NCBI GenBank assembly: GCA_025992315.1
Contig: DAJPHG010000001.1
Location: 186,001 to 250,000 of the forward strand
Reading direction: 5' to 3'
Length of the DNA: 64,000 nucleotides
Source of the DNA: HGM10766 sp900757295
GTDB taxonomy: Bacteria > Bacillota_I > Bacilli_A > RF39 > UBA660
The notes below the pieces were generated by a model. The model was not told the DNA's origin. It worked only from the letters and a program-made list of their open reading frames with translations, and searched no databases. The position numbers were made by a program, and so were the translations under genes. This document shows positions 16,850-24,427 of the stretch, piece after piece (positions within the stretch are counted from its first letter, which is position 1; the number at the start of each line of letters is the position of its first letter).

Positions 16850-17030
16850 GAATTTATACGAGAGTACAAATTTAGTGCTGGCTAGACATAGATTTAATTC
16901 CCATATTCAAAAAAATATACAAAAAGAGGATTAAATTATTTTGATAATTTTTTCCTCTCTTTTTGAAAATCATTTATATAAAATAAAAACCTACGAACTT
17001 TTAAGTCCGTAAGTTGATTTCAAATGGAGC
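16850..17030. repeat. Cassette junction J2: copy A of the tRNA-Gly downstream flank
   Basis: About 181 bases aligning with 21922-22097. The shared blocks are an AGTACAAATT segment followed by GTGCTGGCTAGACA, a terminator-like hairpin (AAAAAGAGGA ... TCCTCTCTTTTT), a second hairpin containing TACGAACTT and AGTCCGTA, and TTGATTTCAAATGGAGC. Similarity ends exactly after TGGAGC, where the other copy enters tRNA-Gly. The whole 370-base gap between the HD pseudogene and the next gene consists of this copy plus AT-rich promoter sequence. Confidence 0.75.
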
Positions 17031-17193
17031 CTTAACTATACACGTATGCGAAATTAAGACTATAAGATTTGATTAAATATCTCTGATAGATTTATCATAT
17101 CATTTTATTAGATATTTTCAAGGGAATATGGAAAAAAATGTCTGAATATATTATAATTTATTTGTAATAAAATAATATATTGTGGAGATTATA

Positions 17194-18795
17194 ATGAAAA
17201 AAAACAACATTAATTTTATATTTGGATTATTAGATAGAAAGAAAGTTTTCTTATGCTTATTTATTGAGGCTTTTTTAGATTTTATTTACTACATTATTCC
17301 TTATACTTTTGCTCTTTTTTTAACAATGCCTTTTACTATTGAAAAAGCAATAATTGTTGCTTCTATATTTATTGTTTCTAAATCAGTTAGATGTTTTGTT
17401 CTATATTTAGAAAGAAAAGTTATGGATAATTATTTATATGAGTATTCTAATGTTCAATATTTAGAATACTATAAAAAATTAACTAAAGTGCCTGTAGAAA
17501 CTTTATCTAAGTATCAAACAGGATATTTAGAGAATATAATAGAAAAGATATCTGAATTAGTTAAAAAGATTCTTAGTACAGAATACATAGGAATAATATT
17601 ATCTTTTGGATTTTTCTTTTTTACGGCATTTCAACAATCAAAAATTTTATTTGTAATATCATTAGTATTAAGTATTTTATGTGTTATGATAAGTGTATAC
17701 ATATTAAAAAAATCAAATAAGCATGTTGAAAATTTATATAATAAAGAATATGAGTATTCATCTGTATATCAAGACTTTATTAGTAATATTAGAACTGTCA
17801 AAGCATTAAATAATAACAAATATTTTGAAAAAATTATATCAAAAGAAGGAAAAGAGTGTTATAAAAAACAAAACAGGTATGTTAAATGCTATTCGTTAGA
17901 AGAACTAATAAGAAATATTTTAATTGTGATACCTTTTGCATTAGCAATTATAAAGGCAGTTGTAGATTTATCTAATGGAATTGATACACTAGGAATAATC
18001 ACATTTTATATATCTATTTATTTGGAAATGATATTCATATTTGATGAATTATCCGGAACAATTGTTAGTGGTTTTGAATTAAAAGCATTAAGAAAGAAAT
18101 GTATTCAATTATTTAGTAAATTAGATGAGAGAAAATTATTAACTAATTTTAATAAAATAGAATTATCAAATATAGATTTGAAATATAAAGAATCAAATTT
18201 TAATATTAAAGTAGATAATATGATAATAAAAAATAAAGATAAAATTTCAATAACTGGGAAATCTGGTCAAGGAAAAACATCTATAATCAACTTGATTTTA
18301 GGAAATATAACTACATATAAAGGACAGGCTAAAATAGATGAAAATAATATGAAAGAGTATAGACTTGATATCGGAGTTGTAAGTCAAGAAATAGAATTAT
18401 TTAATATGACTATAAAGGAAAATTTATGTTTAGATAAAAATATTTCAGATGAAAAAATAATAAATTATTTAAAAGAATTAGAATTAGATGAAATTCTAAT
18501 GTTTGAAGATGGAATATATACCATAGTTGGAGAAAAAGGATTGAAACTTTCAACAGGACAAAAAAGAAGAATAAATATTTTAAGAAGTTATCTAATGGAA
18601 AAAGATGTTTATATTTTAGATGAGCCTACATCTAATTTAGATAAACATACTGAAGAAATTGTAGTAGATTTTATATTAAAATATTTTAAAGATAAAACAT
18701 TAATAATTGCTACACATAATGAAAAAATAAATGAAATATGTAATAAGTTTTATCATTTTGATAATCATAGATTATTATTAAAAGACAATGCTTAG
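17194..18795 (+). CDS. ABC transporter, permease fused to ATPase
   Basis: 533 residues from the ATG at 17194 (GGAG at good spacing). The membrane domain has about five or six helices up to residue 295; the nucleotide-binding domain has Walker A GKSGQGKTS, Q-loop VVSQE, a variant signature LSTGQKRR in place of LSGGQ, Walker B YILDEPTSNLD and switch His in ATHNEK. The catalytic Glu is present, so it can work as a homodimer. It is the main gene of the cassette between junctions J2 and J3. Substrate unknown; no peptidase domain or precursor peptide gene is seen next to it. Confidence 0.85.
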   Translation: MKKNNINFIFGLLDRKKVFLCLFIEAFLDFIYYIIPYTFALFLTMPFTIEKAIIVASIFIVSKSVRCFVLYLERKVMDNYLYEYSNVQYLEYYKKLTKVPVETLSKYQTGYLENIIEKISELVKKILSTEYIGIILSFGFFFFTAFQQSKILFVISLVLSILCVMISVYILKKSNKHVENLYNKEYEYSSVYQDFISNIRTVKALNNNKYFEKIISKEGKECYKKQNRYVKCYSLEELIRNILIVIPFALAIIKAVVDLSNGIDTLGIITFYISIYLEMIFIFDELSGTIVSGFELKALRKKCIQLFSKLDERKLLTNFNKIELSNIDLKYKESNFNIKVDNMIIKNKDKISITGKSGQGKTSIINLILGNITTYKGQAKIDENNMKEYRLDIGVVSQEIELFNMTIKENLCLDKNISDEKIINYLKELELDEILMFEDGIYTIVGEKGLKLSTGQKRRINILRSYLMEKDVYILDEPTSNLDKHTEEIVVDFILKYFKDKTLIIATHNEKINEICNKFYHFDNHRLLLKDNA

Positions 18796-18809
18796 ATGGC
18801 ATTGTCTTT
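18781..18809. terminator. Terminator after the cassette ABC gene
   Basis: AAAGACAATGC / GCATTGTCTTT, an 11-base perfect stem with a 7-base loop, overlapping the end of the coding region. Confidence 0.7.
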
Positions 18810-18845
18810 ATCATTAGGCATATATATTTTTAGTGTACTATTTTG

Positions 18846-19091
18846 TTATTTTAGATATTCAATTTCAGTTCCGGTTGCACATCCATCTTCAAAATATCCA
18901 AAATAGTGAAATCTATTTTTTACTTTAATTATCCAATATTTTCTATGATATATTCTTCTTTTAGATTTTGGCTTTTCCTTAACTTCGGGAAATTTAATAT
19001 TGTATTTTACAATTAAATCTCTAATATGAAAATATTTTTTGACCATTAAATAATAAATATAATCCATTATTTTATGAGGCTTAACATTCAC
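18846..19091 (-). CDS. Hypothetical small basic protein, possibly N-terminally truncated
   Basis: 81 residues (MNVKPHKIMDYIYYLMVK at the start), very basic in the middle (KEKPKSKRRIYHRKYW), ending DGCATGTEIEYLK. The reading frame continues upstream with protein-like sequence (KFNENKYKSYEGCLRIVEYS) to an in-frame TGA at 19166-19164, and before that a short start (MIDELKTKID from ATG 19196). It may therefore be a longer gene interrupted by a stop codon. No family recognised. It is convergent with the cassette ABC gene. Confidence 0.45.
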   Translation of the reverse strand: MNVKPHKIMDYIYYLMVKKYFHIRDLIVKYNIKFPEVKEKPKSKRRIYHRKYWIIKVKNRFHYFGYFEDGCATGTEIEYLK

Positions 19092-19283
19092 CAGATTGCT
19101 ATATTCAACAATTCGTAAGCAACCTTCATAGCTTTTATATTTATTCTCATTAAATTTGCAAGATCAATCGATTTTTGTTTTGAGCTCATCAATCATATTG
19201 ATTTTCTTATTAATTATTTTAATTATATAACATCACATTTTTATATATGTACAAAAAAATCAACTATTTCTAGTTGATCTTAT

Positions 19284-19324
19284 CATTAACATCACATTGG
19301 TGTGACGATTTTATCTTATGGAGC
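19284..19324 (-). repeat. Cassette junction J3: hairpin plus TGGAGC element
   Basis: The second copy of the 41-base element at 15559-15599. Its hairpin ATCACATTGGTGTGAC differs from GTCACATTGGTGCGAC at one base on each side, and the C-to-T change in the right arm restores an A-T pair in the stem. It ends in TGGAGC at 19319-19324. It is preceded by another hairpin, ATCAACTA / TAGTTGAT. Thirteen bases after TGGAGC comes GTTATGCAC (19338-19346). Confidence 0.6.
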
Positions 19325-19534
19325 GTTTACACAAGGGGTTATGCACACTTTTTAAAAAACAAATTTCCATGTATTTGATGTTTTGTTTATCTTACCTTTA
19401 ATCAATCTATTCTTTAAATTTTTATATAATAAGTCTATTAATTAGCTCATGATATAATTTTAAATTTAGATTTAACTAAAGATTTTTTGAAAAATATTTA
19501 GTATAATGAACTTATATATTAGGAGATTAGTTTT

Positions 19535-19667
19535 ATGATAGAATTAAAAGGTGTAACAAAAACATACAAAAGTAAAAAATCAACGTACACAGAAGTATTA
19601 AAGTATAGTAGTATAAAAATTTGGTGATAAAGGTTTATATTTTATTTTAGGAAATGTGGTAGTGTAA
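19535..19667 (+). pseudogene. Remnant of an ABC transporter ATP-binding protein (N-terminus only)
   Basis: AGGAG and ATG at 19535 begin MIELKGVTKTYKSKKSTYTE, the standard start of an ABC ATPase. The frame shifts near 19613-19620, and the next frame gives KFGDKGLYFILG followed by a ruined Walker A and TAA at 19665-19667. The remainder of the ATPase is missing. This and junction J3 are the only content seen in the 620 bases between 19092 and 19713. Confidence 0.65.
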
Positions 19668-19713
19668 ATTACTTTATTGAATATTTGATGTGTATAGATA
19701 GGAGTTTAAAAAA

Positions 19714-20133
19714 ATGAATAAAGTACCAAATAAATATACAGAAAAAGAACAATTAGTATTAAATCAATATAAAAATGGACCATATCATGTAATGGTTACC
19801 TTTTTGACAGAAAAAGAACACTTGCAATTTGTTAATAAATTATTTAGAGATAATGAGTTTTACTGTGTAATCTTTTTAACTTGTATTTACACTAATTATA
19901 ATCAAAAGTTTTTAATTGATTATTTTATAGAATATAAAAAAGCTGATATATTAGTTGATTTTTTAAATGCTTGTCATGATTTTTGGAAGGAATCATTGGA
20001 TCTAAAATATATTGTAGATAGTTTATTAAGTTTGAACGACAAAAATTATATTAAAAATTTTTTGGATTCAGATTCTTTATATTTCTTAACAAATGAAGAG
20101 GAAAGAAACAGATTAGAGGATTTTATTAAGTGA
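19714..20133 (+). CDS. Hypothetical protein
   Basis: 139 residues with an AGGAG site upstream and a TGA stop. Soluble, predicted mostly helical, with aromatic residues (YCVIFLTCIYTNYN, HDFWKESLDL). The form, short helices with repeated leucines and Asp/Asn turns, is like immunity or HEAT-like adaptor proteins, but no family is recognised. It is the only intact forward gene in its cassette (J3 to J4) and follows the ABC remnant. Confidence 0.55.
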   Translation: MNKVPNKYTEKEQLVLNQYKNGPYHVMVTFLTEKEHLQFVNKLFRDNEFYCVIFLTCIYTNYNQKFLIDYFIEYKKADILVDFLNACHDFWKESLDLKYIVDSLLSLNDKNYIKNFLDSDSLYFLTNEEERNRLEDFIK

Positions 20134-20201
20134 TTTTTAGCAAGAATTAGTTTATATAACGAAATCATTGCAGATTAAATATTAAAGGTGTTACTTTCAA
20201 A

Positions 20202-20468
20202 CTATGTTAAAATAAAACAATTTAGTGAAATAATTGCATTATAATTAGGAATGTAAATTTTATCGTTATTATCATATAAATAAGCAACTATAACAGAAGA
20301 ATGAGTGACAATAATTTTATGTGGTTCTGTTACTATTAAATTGTTCTTATCAAACTTAATTAAATGTCCGTTGATATACTTAATGTTTAAATTCCCAAAA
20401 CTTTCTTTAATTTTTAGTTTCTTTTTAATTTCACAAGGGAATATTAAATTTTCTATGGTCGTTTTCAA
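20202..20468 (-). CDS. Hypothetical small protein, probable TTG start
   Basis: 88 residues from the TTG at 20468 (MKTTIENLIFPCEIKKKL), chosen because TAGGAGGTG lies 9 bases upstream; a longer in-frame start has no such site. Predicted mostly beta strands (FGNLNIKYINGHLIKFDKNN, then VTHSSVIVAYLYD and KIYIPNYN), resembling a small barrel. No family is recognised. It runs against the 19714-20133 gene, and the two 3' ends are 68 bases apart. Confidence 0.5.
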   Translation of the reverse strand: MKTTIENLIFPCEIKKKLKIKESFGNLNIKYINGHLIKFDKNNLIVTEPHKIIVTHSSVIVAYLYDNNDKIYIPNYNAIISLNCFILT

Positions 20469-20542
20469 TGAAATACACCTCCTAACATAAGAAAAAGCCC
20501 ATAATATCAAATACTATGAACTTGTTTTTATAAATAAAAAAC

Positions 20543-20608
20543 ACGCAATCACTATTTAAGTGTGTGAGTATTAACCTCTTTGGAGCAGGTGAGCAACAGG
20601 TTACGAAC
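20543..20608 (-). repeat. Cassette junction J4: hairpin, TGGAGC and GTTACGAAC
   Basis: A hairpin-forming stretch (CACGCAATCACT ... AAGTGTGTGAG) is followed by TGGAGC at 20581-20586 and, 13 bases on, by GTTACGAAC (20600-20608), identical to that of J1. On the minus strand this reads GTTCGTAAC ... GCTCCA, like a degenerate tRNA 3' end. The 396 bases between 20469 and 20864 otherwise hold a TATAAT promoter near 20690 and a 27-codon ORF (20725-20808, MSVVNLYLLN at the start) of doubtful meaning. Confidence 0.5.
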
Positions 20609-20864
20609 TATGTTTCATTTCTAAAATTATTATATATATTTATTATTTAAATACCACGGAAATATGAAAAATTTTGTTGATTTATAGTATAATAATTATA
20701 TTTTGAATTTCTAGAGTCGAAATTATGTCGGTGGTAAATTTGTATTTATTAAATGAAAACGAAAAATTAGCTAGAAAAAAATATAAGGAAAAAATCAACT
20801 TGGATTGAATGCTAAATTGCAAAAGATTGTGTAAAGCCTGTTTACAATGTAAGGACGTGAAAAA

Positions 20865-21893
20865 ATGAAAAAATATTATGATAATTTAAATACAGAAATA
20901 AAAAAATATTTTAAAATATTAGAATCAAATTTTCCAGAATGGTTAAATGAATATATAAACACAAAGGAATTGTTATCACAACAATATATTAGTGTTACTT
21001 GTGGTACTATATATTCAAACTTGTTTGAAAGTGATTTTTTCTTTTCAAGTTTAGATCATTCTGTTGCAGTTGCTTTAATTGTTTGGCATTTTACACATGA
21101 TAAAAAGCAAACTTTGTCTGGATTATTTCACGATATAGCAACACCTGCATTTAAGCATTGTGTGGATTTTCTTAATGGAGATTATATGACTCAAGAATCA
21201 ACAGAAGATTTAACAACAGAAATTATAAAAAAATCTAAAGAAATAATGAAATTATTAAAAAGGGATAATATTGAAATATCAGAAATTGATAATTACCATT
21301 TATATCCTATTGCTGATAATGACACACCTAAATTATCTGCTGATAGATTGGAATATTCATTATCAAATGCTCTGTTTACATATAGGCTATTGGATCTAGC
21401 AAGTATTAAAGAAATATATGATGATATTGAGATACAAACTAATGAAGAAAAAGAAATAGAATTAGGATTTAAAACTAAAAAAAATGCTAGAAACTTTGTT
21501 AAGGTTACAAGTAGATTATCTGTTATATATCGTGAGGATAGAACTAGATATTCTATGCAATTAATTGCTGATATTCTAAAAAGATTAAGCGATGAAAACA
21601 AAATATCTAGAAAAGATTTATATGAATTAAAGGAAAGTGAAGTAATAAATATTATAGAATCTTCTAAATATAATGACATATTCAATATCTGGAAAAATGC
21701 TAAGAAAGTAAAAATATCAAAAGAAAAACCAAAAAACATCTATTATGTACATCATGGGGCAAAGATTAGATATATTGATCCATTATTTAATGGCAAAAGA
21801 ATTTCAAAATGTTGCAAACTTGCTAACAAAATGATAAAAAACAATTTATCTTACAATATGGATAATTATGTATATTTAAATTTTAATTTTTAA
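20865..21893 (+). CDS. HD-domain phosphohydrolase
   Basis: 342 residues with AAGGACGTG before the ATG. The metal-binding HD pattern is complete: LDHSVAVA (about 64), GLFHDIATP (about 88) and ADRLEYS (about 160). Between them lies a helical insert. The arrangement is close to dGTPase-like and other nucleotide phosphohydrolases of the HD superfamily; the C-terminal third (YVHHGAKIRYIDPLF) is not recognised. It is the last cassette before tRNA-Gly. A nucleotide or nucleic-acid substrate is likely, and a defence role is possible given the neighbouring NADAR and broken HD genes. Confidence 0.75.
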   Translation: MKKYYDNLNTEIKKYFKILESNFPEWLNEYINTKELLSQQYISVTCGTIYSNLFESDFFFSSLDHSVAVALIVWHFTHDKKQTLSGLFHDIATPAFKHCVDFLNGDYMTQESTEDLTTEIIKKSKEIMKLLKRDNIEISEIDNYHLYPIADNDTPKLSADRLEYSLSNALFTYRLLDLASIKEIYDDIEIQTNEEKEIELGFKTKKNARNFVKVTSRLSVIYREDRTRYSMQLIADILKRLSDENKISRKDLYELKESEVINIIESSKYNDIFNIWKNAKKVKISKEKPKNIYYVHHGAKIRYIDPLFNGKRISKCCKLANKMIKNNLSYNMDNYVYLNFNF

Positions 21894-21921
21894 TAATATG
21901 AGTATGAAATTTTCTATAGTA

Positions 21922-22097
21922 GAATTTGTGTGGAAGTACAAATTCAGTGCTGGCTAGACACAAATTTTAATCCCAAATTTAAAAATATATAAAAAGAGGA
22001 TGAAATTATTTTGATATTTTTTTCTCTTTTTTTATAGTATTTATATAAAATAAAAACTCACGAACTTTTCAGTCCGTAAGTTGATTTCAAATGGAGC
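21922..22097. repeat. Copy B of the tRNA-Gly downstream flank (right end of cassette array)
   Basis: About 176 bases matching 16850-17030 (see there), in direct orientation 5.07 kb away. It contains a terminator-like hairpin suited to the tRNA on the minus strand and ends in TGGAGC at 22092-22097, of which TGG is the complement of the encoded CCA of tRNA-Gly. Confidence 0.75.
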
Positions 22098-22165
22098 GGG
22101 TGATGGGAATCGAACCCACGTTATCAGCTTGGAAGGCTGAAGCTCTACCATTAAACTACACCCGC
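22092..22165 (-). tRNA. tRNA-Gly (TCC), CCA encoded
   Basis: On the minus strand the cloverleaf is complete: acceptor GCGGGTG / CACCCGC, D-arm GTTTAATGGTAGAGC, anticodon stem TCAGC / GCTGA with loop CTTCCAA (anticodon TCC), T-arm GTGGG-TTCGATT-CCCAT, discriminator T and an encoded CCA. A promoter (TTGCAT, 16 bases, TATAAT; 22210-22183) lies just upstream. Its 3' flank is duplicated at 16850-17030. Confidence 0.95.
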
Positions 22166-22182
22166 ATGTGTAGGCACTTATA

Positions 22183-22210
22183 ATTATAACATAAAATATA
22201 TTTTATGCAA
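22183..22210 (-). promoter_or_regulatory. Promoter of tRNA-Gly
   Basis: Minus strand TTGCAT (22210-22205), 16-base spacer, TATAAT (22188-22183), placed about 18 bases before the mature 5' end. Confidence 0.65.
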
Positions 22211-22225
22211 GTAGAAATTAATATT

Positions 22226-22257
22226 TTATAAAAAAAGTTAAGAATATTCTTAACTTT
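22226..22257 (-). terminator. Terminator of asnB
   Basis: The palindrome AAAGTTAAGAAT / ATTCTTAACTTT (22234-22257) overlaps the stop codon and is followed on the minus strand by TTTTTT. Confidence 0.85.
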
Positions 22258-24070
22258 CTTTAATAAAAAATTGTTCATACCAAACTAAGAATGTATAAAT
22301 TGTCCATACTTTTTTATAATTATCTTTCTTATTGTTTTTATGATCTTCTAATAATTTGTTTATTTTCTTTACATCAAAAAATTCTTTAGTATAAGATTTG
22401 TTAAATGTAACTTTGATTTTGTTGTACAAATCGTCTTCTCTCATCCAAGCTCTTAATGGGACAGGAAAACCTAATTTTTTCTTTTTGTATGCTTCATTTG
22501 GTATTACTTTTTCAGCAGCTTTTCTTAAAGCTATTTTTGTTTTACCCTTACCAATTTTAGCTGACGTAGGTAAATGTCTAGCTACATCATAGACTTCTTT
22601 ATCTAAGAAAGGAGTTCGTGCTTCTAAACCAAACATCATAGTATTTCTATCTACAGCATGAAGAAAATCATTAACTAACCAAAAATGATAATCTATAACT
22701 TGCCTTTTTACCATATTACTGCTATTTTTATATTCTTCATAGTATGGTTTAGTAATATCTTTGGTAGATATTTGATTTTTAAATTTAACTATTGATTTTG
22801 CTTCATTATCTCTAAATATTCTTTCTAGACCAATATGGTAATCTTCAAGTTTTTGACCTCTTCTATAAATAAAATTTAATCCTCTTACTTCTGGAAATAA
22901 TGATGCAATATTAGATGCTAAATGACGAATACAGTATGGGATTTTCATATACCAACTTTGCGTTACTTCTTCTTGATATGTATTATATCCGCCAAAAAAT
23001 TCATCTGCACCTTCTCCAGACATTACAACTTTAACATCTTTACTAGCAATTTGGGCAACGAAATATAAAGCTATGGCAGAAGGATCAGCTAATGGTTCAT
23101 CCATATGATAAATAATATTTGGAAATTTTTTTAAATATTCTTTTTTAGTTATTCTTTTTGATATATTCTCAATACCTAATTTATCTGTTAAATCTTTTGC
23201 ATAACTTATTTCATCATATTTAGGATTATCATAACCTACAGTATATGTTTTATCTGGTTTTGATAATGAAACTAAATAAGATGAATCTATTCCACTAGAT
23301 AAGAATGATCCTACTTCGACATCAGCTATTTCATGATATTTAACTGAGGACTCCATTGCCTTATTAATATCTTTACTAAGTGTTTCTAAATCTTTATTTT
23401 TTTCATCAAATTCCATTTTAAAGAATCTTGTAATATTAACTTTATTATCTTTTAAAACAATTTGATGTCCCGGTTCTAATCTATATACACCTTTAAAGAA
23501 AGTTTCAGTTGTAGGAGTTGAATTGAAGCATAAATACGCAGATAAGATATCTTTATTTAATTCTTTTTGAAAATCAGGATGATCTAAGAAGGCTTTTATT
23601 TCTGAAGCAAACATAAACGTTCCATTATTTTGATAATAATATAATGGTTTTATGCCCCATTGATCTCTAGCGATGAATAACTCTTTTTTGTTAATATCCC
23701 AGATTGCAAAAGAAAACATTCCACGTAATTTTGAAGTTAACTTATGACCCCACTCTTCATAACCATGAACTAATACTTCAGTATCACTATTACTTTTAAA
23801 AGTATGTTTTTTTTCTAATTTTTTACGTAATTCCTTAAAATTATAAATTTCTCCATTAAACACAATTACTATATCTTTTGTTTCATTAAACATAGGTTGA
23901 TCTCCAGTTGATAAATCAATAATTGCTAATCTTCGATGACCCAAAGCAACATTATCATCAACATAATATCCTTCACCATCTGGTCCACGATGTTTTATTC
24001 TATCACACATATTTTTAAGAATTCTTTTTTTACTTTTTCTTGTTGATACAAAACCTGCAATACCGCACAT
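22250..24070 (-). CDS. asnB: Asparagine synthase (glutamine-hydrolysing)
   Basis: 606 residues from the ATG at 24070, which puts the catalytic Cys at position 2 (MCGIAGF) as the class II amidotransferase needs; AGGA lies upstream. N-terminal glutaminase domain (RIKHRGPDGEG, FNGEIYNF) and C-terminal synthetase with the PP-loop SSGIDSS (about 257) and SGEGADEFFGGY. It makes asparagine from aspartate, glutamine and ATP; some Gram-positive AsnB paralogues instead amidate peptidoglycan diaminopimelate, which cannot be excluded here. It lies downstream of the type VII secretion genes but behind a terminator, so it is a separate unit. Confidence 0.93.
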   Translation of the reverse strand: MCGIAGFVSTRKSKKRILKNMCDRIKHRGPDGEGYYVDDNVALGHRRLAIIDLSTGDQPMFNETKDIVIVFNGEIYNFKELRKKLEKKHTFKSNSDTEVLVHGYEEWGHKLTSKLRGMFSFAIWDINKKELFIARDQWGIKPLYYYQNNGTFMFASEIKAFLDHPDFQKELNKDILSAYLCFNSTPTTETFFKGVYRLEPGHQIVLKDNKVNITRFFKMEFDEKNKDLETLSKDINKAMESSVKYHEIADVEVGSFLSSGIDSSYLVSLSKPDKTYTVGYDNPKYDEISYAKDLTDKLGIENISKRITKKEYLKKFPNIIYHMDEPLADPSAIALYFVAQIASKDVKVVMSGEGADEFFGGYNTYQEEVTQSWYMKIPYCIRHLASNIASLFPEVRGLNFIYRRGQKLEDYHIGLERIFRDNEAKSIVKFKNQISTKDITKPYYEEYKNSSNMVKRQVIDYHFWLVNDFLHAVDRNTMMFGLEARTPFLDKEVYDVARHLPTSAKIGKGKTKIALRKAAEKVIPNEAYKKKKLGFPVPLRAWMREDDLYNKIKVTFNKSYTKEFFDVKKINKLLEDHKNNKKDNYKKVWTIYTFLVWYEQFFIKES

Positions 24071-24138
24071 AACAATTCCTACTTTCTTATTTATATTTTT
24101 AATAAATAAAAACATAATATACTACATCTTTTATTATA

Positions 24139-24166
24139 CAAAAAAATCTAGTATTATACTAGATTT
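24139..24166 (-). terminator. Terminator of the type VII secretion operon
   Basis: AAATCTAGTA / TACTAGATTT (24144-24166), followed on the minus strand by a run of T. It overlaps the stop of the EsaB-like gene. Confidence 0.85.
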
Positions 24167-24419
24167 ATATTAAAATTACTTGTGATCCATTGACTAATCC
24201 AGCTTCTTTAACATTGCATTTTGGATCTAACATTAAACCATTTGATCTATTATATAATAATATATCTTTTTTTAAAGGAAATGAACCACTTGATAAATCA
24301 ACAATAGCTTCATTTATTAAACGAGTTACATTGGCTATTTTTTTATTTATTGGAACGAAAACATCATATTCCTCTTCTAACATTGGAACATAAACTTCTA
24401 ATAATATTTTATTATTCAT
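24165..24419 (-). CDS. EsaB/YukD-like ubiquitin-fold protein of type VII secretion
   Basis: 84 residues. The beta-grasp pattern of the YukD family is visible: an N-terminal strand pair (ILLEVYVPML, YDVFVPINKKI), one long helix (TRLINEAIVDL), and the closing AGLVNGSQVILI. It has AGGAGG upstream and starts 8 bases after the EssC-like gene, so the two are one operon. EsaB/YukD is a cytoplasmic part of Firmicutes type VII secretion whose exact job is not settled. Confidence 0.85.
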   Translation of the reverse strand: MNNKILLEVYVPMLEEEYDVFVPINKKIANVTRLINEAIVDLSSGSFPLKKDILLYNRSNGLMLDPKCNVKEAGLVNGSQVILI

Positions 24420-24427
24420 AAGTCCTC

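Noticed and set aside
19092..19196. TGA read as Trp (Mollicutes code), which would extend the small protein at 18846-19091
   Set aside because: Large conserved genes (dnaB, tex, asnB, essC) have no in-frame TGA and use TGG for Trp, and several genes end in TGA. The code is standard and the TGA is more likely a nonsense mutation.
15559..20608. Integron attC sites at the cassette junctions
   Set aside because: GTTACGAAC looks like paired GTT/AAC ends, but the other two junctions lack it, the imperfect attC stem is absent, and no integron integrase is present.
20725..20808. 27-codon ORF before the cassette HD gene
   Set aside because: It starts shortly after a promoter-like TATAAT but has no ribosome site and no recognisable features, so it is not listed as a gene.
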